Shown: positions 1-6,168, numbered from the stretch's first letter. The stretch: 6,267 bases of DNA from Actinomycetota bacterium (GCA_013816105.1 JACDEY010000073.1:1-6267); one strand, 5' to 3'. Numbers and translations are program-made. The notes: generated by a model not told the origin, from the sequence alone.

Positions 1-1001
1 AGCCCCGGCTGGTTGTCCCCGAAGACGTCGGCGGGCGGCATGCGGCCCTCGGCGAAGGGCACGTCGCTCTCGACGTCCCCGTTGAATCCGAACGCCTCCG
101 CCTGCGCCACGAGCTTCTCCGCCCCCAGGAACTCGACTCCGATCTTCGCGAAGGTCACGTTGCACGAGATCTGGAACGCCTGCGCCAGGGTGATCTGCTG
201 CGCCCCGCCGGCGCAGTGGTCGCCGCCGAAGTTGTCGATCGCGTTCGTGGTCTGGGGCGGGGTGTAGTCGGGCGGGTTGTCGATCATGGAGTCGGGCCGC
301 ATGCCGTTCTCGAGCGCGGCCGCCGCGGTCACGATCTTGAAAGTCGATCCCGGCGGGAAGATCTCCTGAGCCGACCGGCTGACCAGCGGCCGGGCGGGAT
401 CAGCGTTCAGCCGGTCCCACGCCTGCTGGACGGCTTCGACGTCGTGGGTGGCGAGCGCGTTCGGGTTGAACGTGGGATTGGCGTACATGGCCAGGATCTC
501 TCCGGTTCGGGGATCCATCGCGACGAGGGCCGCCGGCAGGCCTGCGAGCTGCTCCTGGGCGACGCGCTGCAACCCGGCGTCGATCGTCGTCACGATCGAG
601 GCCCCCCGCTTCGGACGCCCCAGGATCTCGTCGACCAGCTTCTGGGGCAGCAGCTCCTCGGCGCGCCCCGACAGGAAGTCGTTGTACCGGTCCTCCAGCC
701 CGCTGCGACCGAAGATGACCGAGTAGTAGCCGGTGATGTGCGCGTACCGCTCACCTTCCGGATAGGTCCTCAGGTACTTGAGGTCGCCCTCCGTTGCGCG
801 GCTCGAGGCGAGCACCGTCTGCGCGTCCCGCGCCAGGATCTGACCGCGCTGCACGTCGTACTCCTGCAGGAGCAGGCGGCGGTTCGCCGGGTTGTTCGCG
901 AGATCGTCCGCGGCGAACACCTGCAGGTAGTTGACCTGGGCGAAGAGCACCACGAAGAGGGCGACGAACGCGAGCCCCAGCCGACGGATGCGGCCCTCCA
1001 T
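1..1001 (-). CDS. pbpA: Class B penicillin-binding protein PbpA, C-terminus cut by window edge
   Basis: Peptidoglycan DD-transpeptidase that crosslinks wall peptides on the outer face of the membrane, expected to work with the RodA encoded just upstream. The first 333 residues are visible, with no stop before the window edge. Residues 1-6 are a short basic cytoplasmic start, and about 8-27 form the signal anchor. The stretch about 40-140 is the N-terminal pedestal, including a GLEDRYNDFLSG motif (101-112) typical of actinobacterial PbpA. The transpeptidase domain follows: the active-site motif STFK is at 219-222 (S219 nucleophile, K222) within PPGSTFK, and the SxN motif is SCN at 279-281. The KTG motif lies beyond the window; M. 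tuberculosis PbpA is about 490 residues, so roughly a third is missing. The ATG at 1001-999 overlaps the rodA stop as TGATG, and a GGAG ribosome site lies 8 bases upstream. The assignment to PbpA rather than another class B protein rests on both sequence and gene order. Confidence 0.95.
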   Translation of the reverse strand, partial: MEGRIRRLGLAFVALFVVLFAQVNYLQVFAADDLANNPANRRLLLQEYDVQRGQILARDAQTVLASSRATEGDLKYLRTYPEGERYAHITGYYSVIFGRSGLEDRYNDFLSGRAEELLPQKLVDEILGRPKRGASIVTTIDAGLQRVAQEQLAGLPAALVAMDPRTGEILAMYANPTFNPNALATHDVEAVQQAWDRLNADPARPLVSRSAQEIFPPGSTFKIVTAAAALENGMRPDSMIDNPPDYTPPQTTNAIDNFGGDHCAGGAQQITLAQAFQISCNVTFAKIGVEFLGAEKLVAQAEAFGFNGDVESDVPFAEGRMPPADVFGDNQPG

Positions 1002-2398
1002 CACGCCGGCTCCGATCCGGGATTGACGACTGTGGTGTCGGCGCTTCCCTCGACGGGTCCCGCGGCTCTCGCCTGCGCGAAGCGGTGCCGTCCGCCGCGA
1101 GGTTCTCGACCCGGGCCGACGGCGGAGGCCTGGATCAGCAGCGCTAGCAGAACGAAGTTCGCCACGAGGCTCGATCCGCCGTAGGAGACGAAGGGCAGCG
1201 TGATGCCTGTGAGGGGGATGAGCCGCGTGACGCCGCCGACGATGACGAACGTCTGCAGGGCCAGAACGCTCGTGAGCCCGACGGCGAGGAGCCTGCTGAA
1301 CCCGTCCTCACGGGCGAGCGCGGCCCGGAATCCTCGCCCGATCAGCACGAGGAAGAGCAGCAACACGGCGGTGGTGCCGAACAGCCCGAGCTCTTCCCCG
1401 AGTGCGGAGAAGATGAAGTCGGTGGGGGCGAACGGGATCAGACCCGGGTTGCCCTGCCCGAGCCCCGTGCCCGCGATGCCGCCCGTGCCCAGCGCGAAGA
1501 CGGACTGCGCCAGCTGGCCGTAGCCCTGATCATGGATCAGATCGGGACGCAGGGCGTTCAGCCACACGTCGACGCGGAGCTGAACGTGATCGAACGCCAG
1601 ATACCCCGCGTACGCGCCAGCGGCGAACAGGAGCAGGCCAAGAACGAGGTATGTCGCCCGTCCCGTGGCGACCCACAGCATGATGACGAAGATGCCGAAG
1701 AACAGGAGTGAGGACCCCAGGTCCTTCTCCAGGAACAAGACGGCCAGCGAAACCGCCCACGCGACCACGAGTGGGCCGAGGTAGCGCGGCTCGGGCAGCC
1801 GGAACGGCCCCAGACGCCGCGTCGCGAGGGCCAGCAGCTCCTTCTTCGCGTTGAGATAGGAGGCCAGGAAGATGACGATGAGGACCTTGCCGATCTCGGC
1901 GGGCTGAAAGCTCAGGGGCCCGAGGCTGACCCACAGGCGCGCTCCGTTGATGGTTCGTCCGATGCCCGGAACGATCGGGAGTAAGAGGAGACCGAGCCCG
2001 GCGAGCCCGATCGTGTACGTGTAGGCGTCGAGGGATCGGTGGTCGCGCACCACCAGGAAAGTGAGGACGAACAGCCCCAGCCCCAGCAGGAGCCACCCGA
2101 ACTGCGCCGCCGCGAGGTCCGGATCCAGCCGGTAGATGACCGCGTATCCCAGACCGGCCAGCACCGCGGCACAGGGCAGAAGGGCGGGGTCGGCGCTCGG
2201 CGCTCGGCGGGCGACGACCAGATGGGCGAGGAGGTAGGCCACCCCGATGATTGCGACGAAGGCACCCACGTCCGGGGGCGTTCGCCCCGTCTTCCCCAGG
2301 GTCACCAGAACATAGGCGGTCCCGGAGAGGATCACCGCGAGAATGGTGAGGGCTAGCTGCGCCCCGGTGGCATGGCGAGCCTGGGCCGGTGCCTGCAT
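1001..2398 (-). CDS. rodA: RodA-type SEDS peptidoglycan glycosyltransferase
   Basis: Integral membrane polymerase of the SEDS family (RodA/FtsW/SpoVE), which joins lipid II into glycan strands and works with a class B penicillin-binding protein. The 465 residues match the size of M. tuberculosis RodA (about 469) and contain roughly a dozen hydrophobic segments from residue 13 to 425. Family signatures in order: GARLWVSLGPLSFQPAEIGK (152-171), EKDLGSS (224-230), PTDFIFSALGEELGLFG (325-341), whose D327 is probably the essential SEDS aspartate, and LPFVSYGGSS (401-410). A polar, Arg/Gly-rich cytoplasmic tail covers about 428-465. The same frame stays open upstream to 2710, but that part is low-complexity and lies inside pstP. 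The ATG at 2398-2396 shares one base with the pstP stop (TGATG) and has GGAGGA just upstream, so it is the preferred start. Position beside pbpA favours RodA over FtsW. Confidence 0.95.
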   Translation of the reverse strand: MQAPAQARHATGAQLALTILAVILSGTAYVLVTLGKTGRTPPDVGAFVAIIGVAYLLAHLVVARRAPSADPALLPCAAVLAGLGYAVIYRLDPDLAAAQFGWLLLGLGLFVLTFLVVRDHRSLDAYTYTIGLAGLGLLLLPIVPGIGRTINGARLWVSLGPLSFQPAEIGKVLIVIFLASYLNAKKELLALATRRLGPFRLPEPRYLGPLVVAWAVSLAVLFLEKDLGSSLLFFGIFVIMLWVATGRATYLVLGLLLFAAGAYAGYLAFDHVQLRVDVWLNALRPDLIHDQGYGQLAQSVFALGTGGIAGTGLGQGNPGLIPFAPTDFIFSALGEELGLFGTTAVLLLFLVLIGRGFRAALAREDGFSRLLAVGLTSVLALQTFVIVGGVTRLIPLTGITLPFVSYGGSSLVANFVLLALLIQASAVGPGREPRGGRHRFAQARAAGPVEGSADTTVVNPGSEPA

Positions 2399-3600
2399 CA
2401 GGGGGCTTCCTCCAGGTCCAGGCGGATCTGCTGAACCACCTGCCTGGCGTCCGCGAGGCCGTTCGCCGTGATTCCTTCCTCCAGGCCCTGCCAGGGCTGG
2501 AGTCGCAGAACCTCGGCCGCCGGCAGGTCGGTCGATTCCTCCACGCCAGAGAGCTCGTACCCGAAGGCGTCCGTGGGGATGCCGCGGTAGATGGCGACCT
2601 GACCCTCGGCGACGCCCACGTACCACTGGCTGCGAATGTAGGCGCGTCCCGCGAACAGGCCACCCGCGATAAGCAACGCCACGACCGCCGCCCAGAGGAC
2701 GAGCCGCCACCAGCGGCGCCGCCGGGGCGCGGGCTCGGCTTCGGCCCCCTCCTCGGTCGAGGCGGCGCTGATGACGCCCGTGACCTCGGCGCTCGGAGCG
2801 CCGGCGCCCTTCGCGCCAACGGGATCCCCGGGCGCCATGGACTGTCGCTGTGTGGACGCGGCGACCGCCCCATCACCGCCCGCGCCACCCGGAGCGTCCT
2901 CGAAGTCCACGACGACGACGGTGATGTTGTCGTCACCGCCAGCGCCGTTCGCCTCCTCCACCAACAGGTCGGAGGCCGCCTGCGGGTCGCGTTCGCTCTC
3001 GAGGATCTCGTGGATCCGATCGGGATCGATCATGCCCGTGAGGCCGTCGGTGCAGAGTAGGAGACGGTCTCCCGCGAGCAGTGGCAGGGTCAGCTCGTCG
3101 ACGGCGACCTCGGCATCGACCCCGAGGGCCCGGGTGAGGATGCTCCGCTGGGGGTGCCGGCCGGCCTGCTCTGGGGTGAGCTTCCCTTCTCGAACCATCC
3201 GCTGGACCAGCGAGTGGTCCTCCGTGAGCTGCTGAAGGCTGCCGTCGCGAAGGAGGTAGGCGCGGGAATCGCCCACGTGGGCGACGTGCGCCTTCTGTTC
3301 CTGGGTCACCAGAGCCGTGAGCGTGGTCCCCATGCCTCGCAGCTCGGGGTCGGACTCTCCACGCTCGAGCACCATTCGGTTCGCCTCGCGGATGCGATCC
3401 ACGAGGGCTCGCAGGAGGCCGTCGGATTCCTTGGGGAGCTGCGCCAGGGATTCGAGCGCGACCGAGGAGGCAACCTCGCCGCCTCGGTGTCCACCCATGC
3501 CGTCCGCGACCGCGAAGAGCGGTTCGCGAACCAGGTAGCCGTCCTCGTTGTGGTCCCGCGAGCGTCCGATATCCGTCCGCGCCCCGACCCGCACCCTCAT
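2398..3600 (-). CDS. pstP: PP2C-type Ser/Thr protein phosphatase PstP, membrane-anchored
   Basis: Metal-dependent phosphatase that removes phosphate from PknA/PknB-type kinases and their substrates at the inner membrane face. The PP2C domain covers about residues 1-235, with HNEDGY (17-22), VADGMGGHRGGEVAS (31-45), GMGTTLTAL (89-97), HVGDSRAYLLRDG (108-120), CTDG (183-186) and GGDDN (221-225). D33, G34, D185 and D224 occupy the positions of the metal-binding residues known for M. tuberculosis PstP, so the enzyme looks intact. A Gly/Ala/Pro-rich linker (about 236-292) leads to a basic stretch (RRRRWWR, 293-299) and one membrane span (about 300-320). A small extracytoplasmic domain of about 75 residues follows (WYVGVAEGQVAIYRG at 326-340), as in PstP of other actinobacteria. 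The ATG overlaps the fhaB stop as ATGA, with TGGAG upstream; the stop overlaps rodA. Confidence 0.96.
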   Translation of the reverse strand: MRVRVGARTDIGRSRDHNEDGYLVREPLFAVADGMGGHRGGEVASSVALESLAQLPKESDGLLRALVDRIREANRMVLERGESDPELRGMGTTLTALVTQEQKAHVAHVGDSRAYLLRDGSLQQLTEDHSLVQRMVREGKLTPEQAGRHPQRSILTRALGVDAEVAVDELTLPLLAGDRLLLCTDGLTGMIDPDRIHEILESERDPQAASDLLVEEANGAGGDDNITVVVVDFEDAPGGAGGDGAVAASTQRQSMAPGDPVGAKGAGAPSAEVTGVISAASTEEGAEAEPAPRRRRWWRLVLWAAVVALLIAGGLFAGRAYIRSQWYVGVAEGQVAIYRGIPTDAFGYELSGVEESTDLPAAEVLRLQPWQGLEEGITANGLADARQVVQQIRLDLEEAP

Positions 3601-4067
3601 CGTCGAAGCTCCAGGACCGCCTTGCCCAACTTCAACCGGTCTCCCGCCCGAAGCTGAGAGGGCGAGGTGAGCCTGCGGGAGTTCAAATAGGTCCCGTTCG
3701 TGGAGCCCAGGTCCTCGACGAACCAGGATCCGTCCCGGCTGAAGATCCGAGCGTGGAACTGCGAAACGTAAGTGTCATCAACATGGATCTGGCACGCCTC
3801 GGCCCGGCCCACCTGGAGCGTCCCGTCCAGCCGGTAGGACCCGAGCTTCGCCCCATGCTCGTCCATCACCAGCACGGCCCGAGGGGACTTCCCCCTGGAC
3901 GACCGCGTCGTCTGTGGCGCGGACGGAGCCGGGCGTCCCTTCGTTCGGGCGCTTCGAGGCCGGCCTGCGCGAAGGTCCACGACGACCGAACGGATGGCCC
4001 GGTAGACGAAGAAATAGAGGAGGGCGAGGAAGACGATCTTGAGGACGGTGAGAACGAACGGAGGCAC
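3597..4067 (-). CDS. fhaB: Membrane-anchored FHA-domain protein FhaB (FipA)
   Basis: Phosphothreonine-reading adaptor of the kinase/phosphatase cell-wall operon; in M. tuberculosis the equivalent protein (Rv0019c, FipA, 155 residues) has been linked to FtsZ and FtsQ. This one has 156 residues. Residues about 4-25 form one hydrophobic membrane span, followed by a basic, Pro/Ser-rich linker (about 33-62). The FHA domain covers about 85-150, with the phosphopeptide-binding signatures VGR (87-89), SQFHAR and DLGSTNGTYLN, ending in LELRR. The start is GTG at 4067-4065: it has a strong GGAGGAG ribosome site 8 bases upstream, and the membrane segment begins immediately after it. The gene starts 4 bases after the fhaA stop and its own TGA overlaps the pstP ATG. 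Length, topology and neighbours all match FhaB. Confidence 0.95.
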   Translation of the reverse strand: MPPFVLTVLKIVFLALLYFFVYRAIRSVVVDLRAGRPRSARTKGRPAPSAPQTTRSSRGKSPRAVLVMDEHGAKLGSYRLDGTLQVGRAEACQIHVDDTYVSQFHARIFSRDGSWFVEDLGSTNGTYLNSRRLTSPSQLRAGDRLKLGKAVLELRR

Positions 4068-4071
4068 GCGA

Positions 4072-4785
4072 CTAACTCCTCCGGAACTCGAGGACCGTCC
4101 TCCCGATGGTGATCCGGTCGCCCTCTTCCAGCGTTCTTTCGCCGATCGTCGACTCGTTCACCATGGTCCCGTTCGTCGAACCAAGGTCCGCGATCACGTA
4201 GCGCCCGTCCTCCCGTCGCACCTCGGCGTGCCTGCGGCTGGCCCCGGCATCCGCGAGCACGACGTCCGACTCGGCCAGTCTGCCGATGATTACCCGGTCC
4301 GATCCGAGCGGGAACGTCCTCCTGGCCCTTCCCTTCTCGAGAAGCACGAGCTCGGCGGCCGGGGCTGCGGGGGAGGGAGCCGACTCCGCCACCACCCGCT
4401 GCCCGGACGTGGTCGGGCCCTCGACGAGGGTCGCCTCGCACGTGTAGGTTCCCTGACCGATGTCGGGGTCGAGGTCGAACCGGACCTCCGGCGGCCCCAC
4501 CAGCGCCCAGTTGCGTTCCTGCGCCCCGTCGAGCACCACCTGCTCGAGCTCCCGCCGCAGGGCCTTGTCGGTCTGCTGGAAGCGCTGGTGGTCCACCTGG
4601 GAGAGCCCGAAGACGTACCGGTTGGGGACCCAGACGTCGCGGACACCGACGGTCTTGTGCGCCTCCATCTCCTTCAGGATGCGCCTCGCCAGCTCGACCG
4701 GATGGACGCCGGTACGAAAGGCCTTCGTGAAGAGGCCCTCGATCATGCCTTCCAGGCGGCGTTCGAAGTCGTTCAGGATGCCCAA
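4072..4785 (-). CDS. fhaA: FHA-domain protein FhaA with N-terminal DUF3662 domain (TTG start)
   Basis: Cytoplasmic phosphothreonine-binding adaptor and first gene of the operon. In mycobacteria FhaA binds the phosphorylated pseudokinase domain of the lipid II flippase MviN/MurJ and so tunes peptidoglycan synthesis. Residues 1 to about 125 match the DUF3662 (FhaA N-terminal) pattern, with GILNDFERRLEGMIEG at the start and VPNRYVFGLS around 53-62. After a short Ala/Pro linker, the FHA domain covers about 163-235 with IGR, SRRHAE and DLGSTNGTMVN. At 237 residues it is less than half of M. tuberculosis FhaA (527), mainly because the long central linker is almost absent. The start must be TTG at 4785-4783: the family N-terminus begins right there, and I find no in-frame ATG or GTG just upstream. 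Only a weak GGAAA ribosome site precedes it. The TAG stop is 4 bases before fhaB. Confidence 0.94.
   Translation of the reverse strand: MGILNDFERRLEGMIEGLFTKAFRTGVHPVELARRILKEMEAHKTVGVRDVWVPNRYVFGLSQVDHQRFQQTDKALRRELEQVVLDGAQERNWALVGPPEVRFDLDPDIGQGTYTCEATLVEGPTTSGQRVVAESAPSPAAPAAELVLLEKGRARRTFPLGSDRVIIGRLAESDVVLADAGASRRHAEVRREDGRYVIADLGSTNGTMVNESTIGERTLEEGDRITIGRTVLEFRRS
4076..4082 (-). promoter_or_regulatory. Strong Shine-Dalgarno site for fhaB
   Basis: On the minus strand this reads GGAGGAG, inside the last codons of fhaA and 8 bases before the GTG of fhaB. It decides the fhaB start and implies that ribosomes finishing fhaA can restart on fhaB. Confidence 0.85.
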
Positions 4786-4827
4786 GGCGTCGTTTCCGCA
4801 GGTAGATGAGCCATTCCGTGAGGCTCG

Positions 4828-4833
4828 ATTATA
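4828..4833 (-). promoter_or_regulatory. Probable -10 box of the fhaA operon promoter
   Basis: A perfect TATAAT on the minus strand, standing out in a GC-rich background, about 43 bases upstream of the fhaA TTG. This predicts a leader of roughly 35 bases. No good TTGACA-like -35 box lies 16-19 bases upstream, which is common for actinobacterial housekeeping promoters. A small inverted repeat (TCGCC-GAGC-GGCGA, 4841-4854) fills the spacer and may be an operator or chance. Confidence 0.55.
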
Positions 4834-4911
4834 GGGGGCGTCGCCGAGCGGCGATCGGTTCGGACGGCACTAGCGGCGGAAGGCGTGGAACCTCCATCGA
4901 GAGCTCGCTGG

Positions 4912-4917
4912 TAGCAT
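4912..4917 (+). promoter_or_regulatory. Possible -10 box for tRNA-Leu
   Basis: TAGCAT lies 13 bases before the mature tRNA 5' end, the expected distance for a tRNA promoter, and matches TATAAT at four of six positions. No clear -35 box is visible. It would be divergent from the fhaA promoter. The call rests mainly on position. Confidence 0.3.
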
Positions 4918-4930
4918 GAAAGCGGAGCCC

Positions 4931-5017
<87 letters not shown>

Positions 5018-5068
5018 CACTGGGCAGGCGATTCTCCAACGCCTTCGAGACTCCGAGAACGCGGCCTC

Positions 5069-5098
5069 TTGCGGAAAACGCCAACATATGCCTATGAT
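5069..5098 (+). promoter_or_regulatory. Promoter-like sequence with no evident gene
   Basis: TTGCGG (5069-5074), an 18-base spacer, then TATGAT (5093-5098, five of six matches to the -10 consensus), in a locally AT-richer patch. Transcription would start near 5105 and run into the RTX remnant. No start codon with a ribosome site follows, so it may be the leftover promoter of the lost gene, the promoter of an unrecognised RNA, or chance. Confidence 0.4.
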
Positions 5099-5209
5099 CC
5101 GCTCGATCGGAATTGCCCGCTCGAGTTGGACGTGCCCGGAATCCCGTCGCGCCGTTGGGCGGCAAGGCCGCCGTCGGCGCACCTGACTTTCGCTACCCGT
5201 CGCCCGTGA

Positions 5210-5386
5210 GGCGCTTCCTACAACGACTCGCTGCTGGATTGGACCGGAACCGACGTGCTGATCGGTGGGAGCGGCGGGGACACGCTCAACTCCGAAGACG
5301 CCACCCCGGGGGACTCCGTCAGGGGCGGGACAGGCACCGACTCATGCACCACCGATGCGGGTGACTTCGTCACCGGCTGCCCGTAA
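5210..5386 (+). pseudogene. C-terminal remnant of an RTX-type calcium-binding repeat protein
   Basis: An open stretch of 58 codons plus a TAA, with no ATG and an in-frame TGA immediately before it (5207-5209). The translation shows RTX/hemolysin-type glycine-aspartate repeats: GTDVLIGGSGGDTL, then GDSVRGGTGTDSC, ending TTDAGDFVTGCP. The closing pattern of a Cys, a GD and a final Cys-Pro resembles the C-terminus of many secreted actinobacterial proteins with GGxGxD repeats that bind calcium as a parallel beta roll. The only in-frame alternative start is a GTG at 5255 without a ribosome site. The other two frames upstream show no repeats, so the 5' part looks deleted rather than frameshifted. 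Its position 190 bases from a tRNA 3' end would suit past integration or excision. Family call about 0.8 sure; pseudogene status inferred. Confidence 0.7.
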
Positions 5387-5531
5387 ACCCGCCCCTGCTG
5401 GACGATCAAGGCCGCCGCGCCCGAGGCAACCGAGACGATCACACCAGGTGCCGCCGCGAACCTCAGAGCTACTTCCCGGCCTCGGGGGTACGGTAGGCTT
5501 CGTCCGGTTCACATGTCGGCGCCCGACACGG

Positions 5532-5538
5532 AAGGAGG
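5532..5538 (+). promoter_or_regulatory. Ideal Shine-Dalgarno site for the 33-residue peptide
   Basis: AAGGAGG is fully complementary to the anti-Shine-Dalgarno end of 16S rRNA, with a 10-base spacer to the ATG at 5549. It is the best plus-strand ribosome site in the window and the main support for the tiny gene that follows. Confidence 0.7.
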
Positions 5539-5548
5539 GGGAAGAGCC

Positions 5549-5650
5549 ATGTTCATGGTTGCGGGAGTCCTCAGCACGCTGCTCTACATCATTCTCGCGC
5601 TTGTTCTCATCGGAGTCGTGATCGGTTTCGTCATGAGGGGCCGCCGCTGA
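5549..5650 (+). CDS. Small single-span membrane peptide, 33 residues, unknown function
   Basis: I do not recognise a family. The peptide is almost entirely one hydrophobic helix: residues 1-28 (MFMVAGVLSTLL, then YIILALVLIGVVIGFVM) contain no charge, followed by RGRR at the C-terminus and a TGA. That fits a single-pass inner-membrane peptide whose basic end would, by the positive-inside rule, stay in the cytoplasm. Support comes from the perfect AAGGAGG ribosome site, an ATG at a suitable distance and the coherent transmembrane composition. A second ATG two codons later (5555) is also possible. It lies on the same strand as the STAS gene, 129 bases upstream of it, so the two could share a transcript. 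Such peptides often modulate larger membrane proteins, but nothing here shows a partner. Confidence 0.6.
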   Translation: MFMVAGVLSTLLYIILALVLIGVVIGFVMRGRR

Positions 5651-5688
5651 CGGAGGCGGTCGCTCGCCCCATCTCCCGCCGCTCGACG

Positions 5689-5738
5689 CTCGGCCTGAAA
5701 CCTGCAGCAAGGCTTAACAAGCCGACCGAGGAGGGCCG
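5689..5738 (+). promoter_or_regulatory. Possible structured mRNA leader before the STAS gene
   Basis: An outer stem CTCGG/CCGAG (5689-5693 with 5726-5730) encloses an inner hairpin GGCTT-AAC-AAGCC (5711-5723). A competing pairing, CGGCC (5691-5695) with GGCCG (5734-5738), would break the outer stem and cover the 3' end of a GAGGAGGG ribosome-site-like sequence (5728-5735). This could be a regulatory switch, but the stems are short in GC-rich DNA and I match it to no riboswitch class I know. Confidence 0.25.
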
Positions 5739-5739
5739 A

Positions 5740-5835
5740 ATGTGGGGATTCATCGAGCCTGGCGGGGGAGAAGCCCAAAATGGAGTCACTACGCGTCACC
5801 AGTTCCGGGGCACGGCGCTTCCGGCTCGAAGGTGA
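5740..5835 (+). CDS. Possible 31-residue leader ORF overlapping the STAS start
   Basis: ATG at 5740, preceded by GAGGAGGG with a short 4-base spacer, opens a 31-codon frame that begins MWGFIEPGGG and stops at TGA 5833-5835, overlapping the STAS start in another frame. The peptide has no recognisable motif or hydrophobic segment. If translated, it could couple to or regulate the STAS gene. The strong GAGGAGGG is otherwise unexplained, since the STAS gene has its own site nearer. The short spacing and featureless product make chance quite possible. Confidence 0.25.
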   Translation: MWGFIEPGGGEAQNGVTTRHQFRGTALPARR

Positions 5836-6124
5836 GCTCTGCCTGGGCACGGTCGAAATCCTCCGGGATGCCATCCAACCAGAGGCGGTCGAGGGCGACC
5901 TCACGCTCGAGCTCGACGAGCTCACGTTCCTGGACTCGACGGGATTACGCGAGCTCCTCGAAGTGCTGAAGCAATTGCAGGTCACGGGCTCCACCCTCAT
6001 CCTGGAGCGGCCAAAGGGCATCGTCCGGAAGGTGCTGTCGCTGACGAAGGTCGATTCGCGTCCCGATGTCCGGGTGACCGCCGATTCGGAGTCGCCGCAG
6101 GCGAACGACCTTCCCGTCGCGTAG
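5780..6124 (+). CDS. STAS-domain protein, anti-sigma-factor antagonist type
   Basis: A 114-residue protein that is almost wholly one STAS domain, the fold of SpoIIAA and RsbV. These proteins in their dephosphorylated form bind a kinase-type anti-sigma factor and so release a sigma factor. The opening FRLEGELCLGTVEILRDAI (14-32) gives the first strands and helix. LDELTFLDSTGLREL (45-59) is the central signature, with S53 in the phosphoacceptor position. STLILERP (71-78) is the next strand, and the last helix lies near IVRKVLSLTKV (81-91). A polar acidic tail (about 100-114) extends past the domain. The ATG has GGGGGAG 9 bases upstream. No RsbW-type kinase or sigma factor gene is visible, so it may act on a partner elsewhere. 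Other STAS roles, such as stressosome-like or PAS-linked signalling, remain possible. Confidence 0.9.
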   Translation: MESLRVTSSGARRFRLEGELCLGTVEILRDAIQPEAVEGDLTLELDELTFLDSTGLRELLEVLKQLQVTGSTLILERPKGIVRKVLSLTKVDSRPDVRVTADSESPQANDLPVA

Positions 6125-6168
6125 GAGAGCCCGCTCGGCGACGCTCGTCGGGGAAGGTTTCTGGCGTG

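Larger units (their letters stand above)
5018..5548. other. Gene-poor stretch between tRNA-Leu and the small membrane peptide
   Basis: About 530 bases without an intact gene. It holds a promoter-like pair (5069-5098), a perfect 6-bp GC hairpin GGCGGC-AAG-GCCGCC (5158-5172) not followed by a T run, the RTX remnant (5210-5386), and a GGGTAC hexamer at 5486-5491. Between 5387 and 5485 I see nothing recognisable on either strand. Open frames here have no family signature and poor or no ribosome sites. Confidence 0.6.

Noticed and set aside
216..1184. Plus-strand 322-codon open frame
   Set aside because: Antisense shadow of pbpA, whose STFK and SCN motifs are clear on the other strand.
2399..2710. 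N-terminal extension of rodA by 104 codons
   Set aside because: It lies wholly inside pstP in another frame and is a low-complexity Arg/Gly-rich reading; the ATG at 2398 has a ribosome site and begins the family sequence.
1530..2936. Minus-strand 468-codon open frame
   Set aside because: Ser/Arg/Pro-rich shadow of rodA and pstP, caused by high GC content; no domain pattern.
5158..5172. Intrinsic terminator at the GGCGGC-AAG-GCCGCC hairpin
   Set aside because: The stem is perfect but no T run follows on either side, and no gene clearly ends before it.
5584..6021. Minus-strand 145-codon open frame
   Set aside because: Antisense to the STAS gene and small peptide, Ser/Arg-rich, with no recognisable motif; the plus-strand STAS signature is unambiguous.
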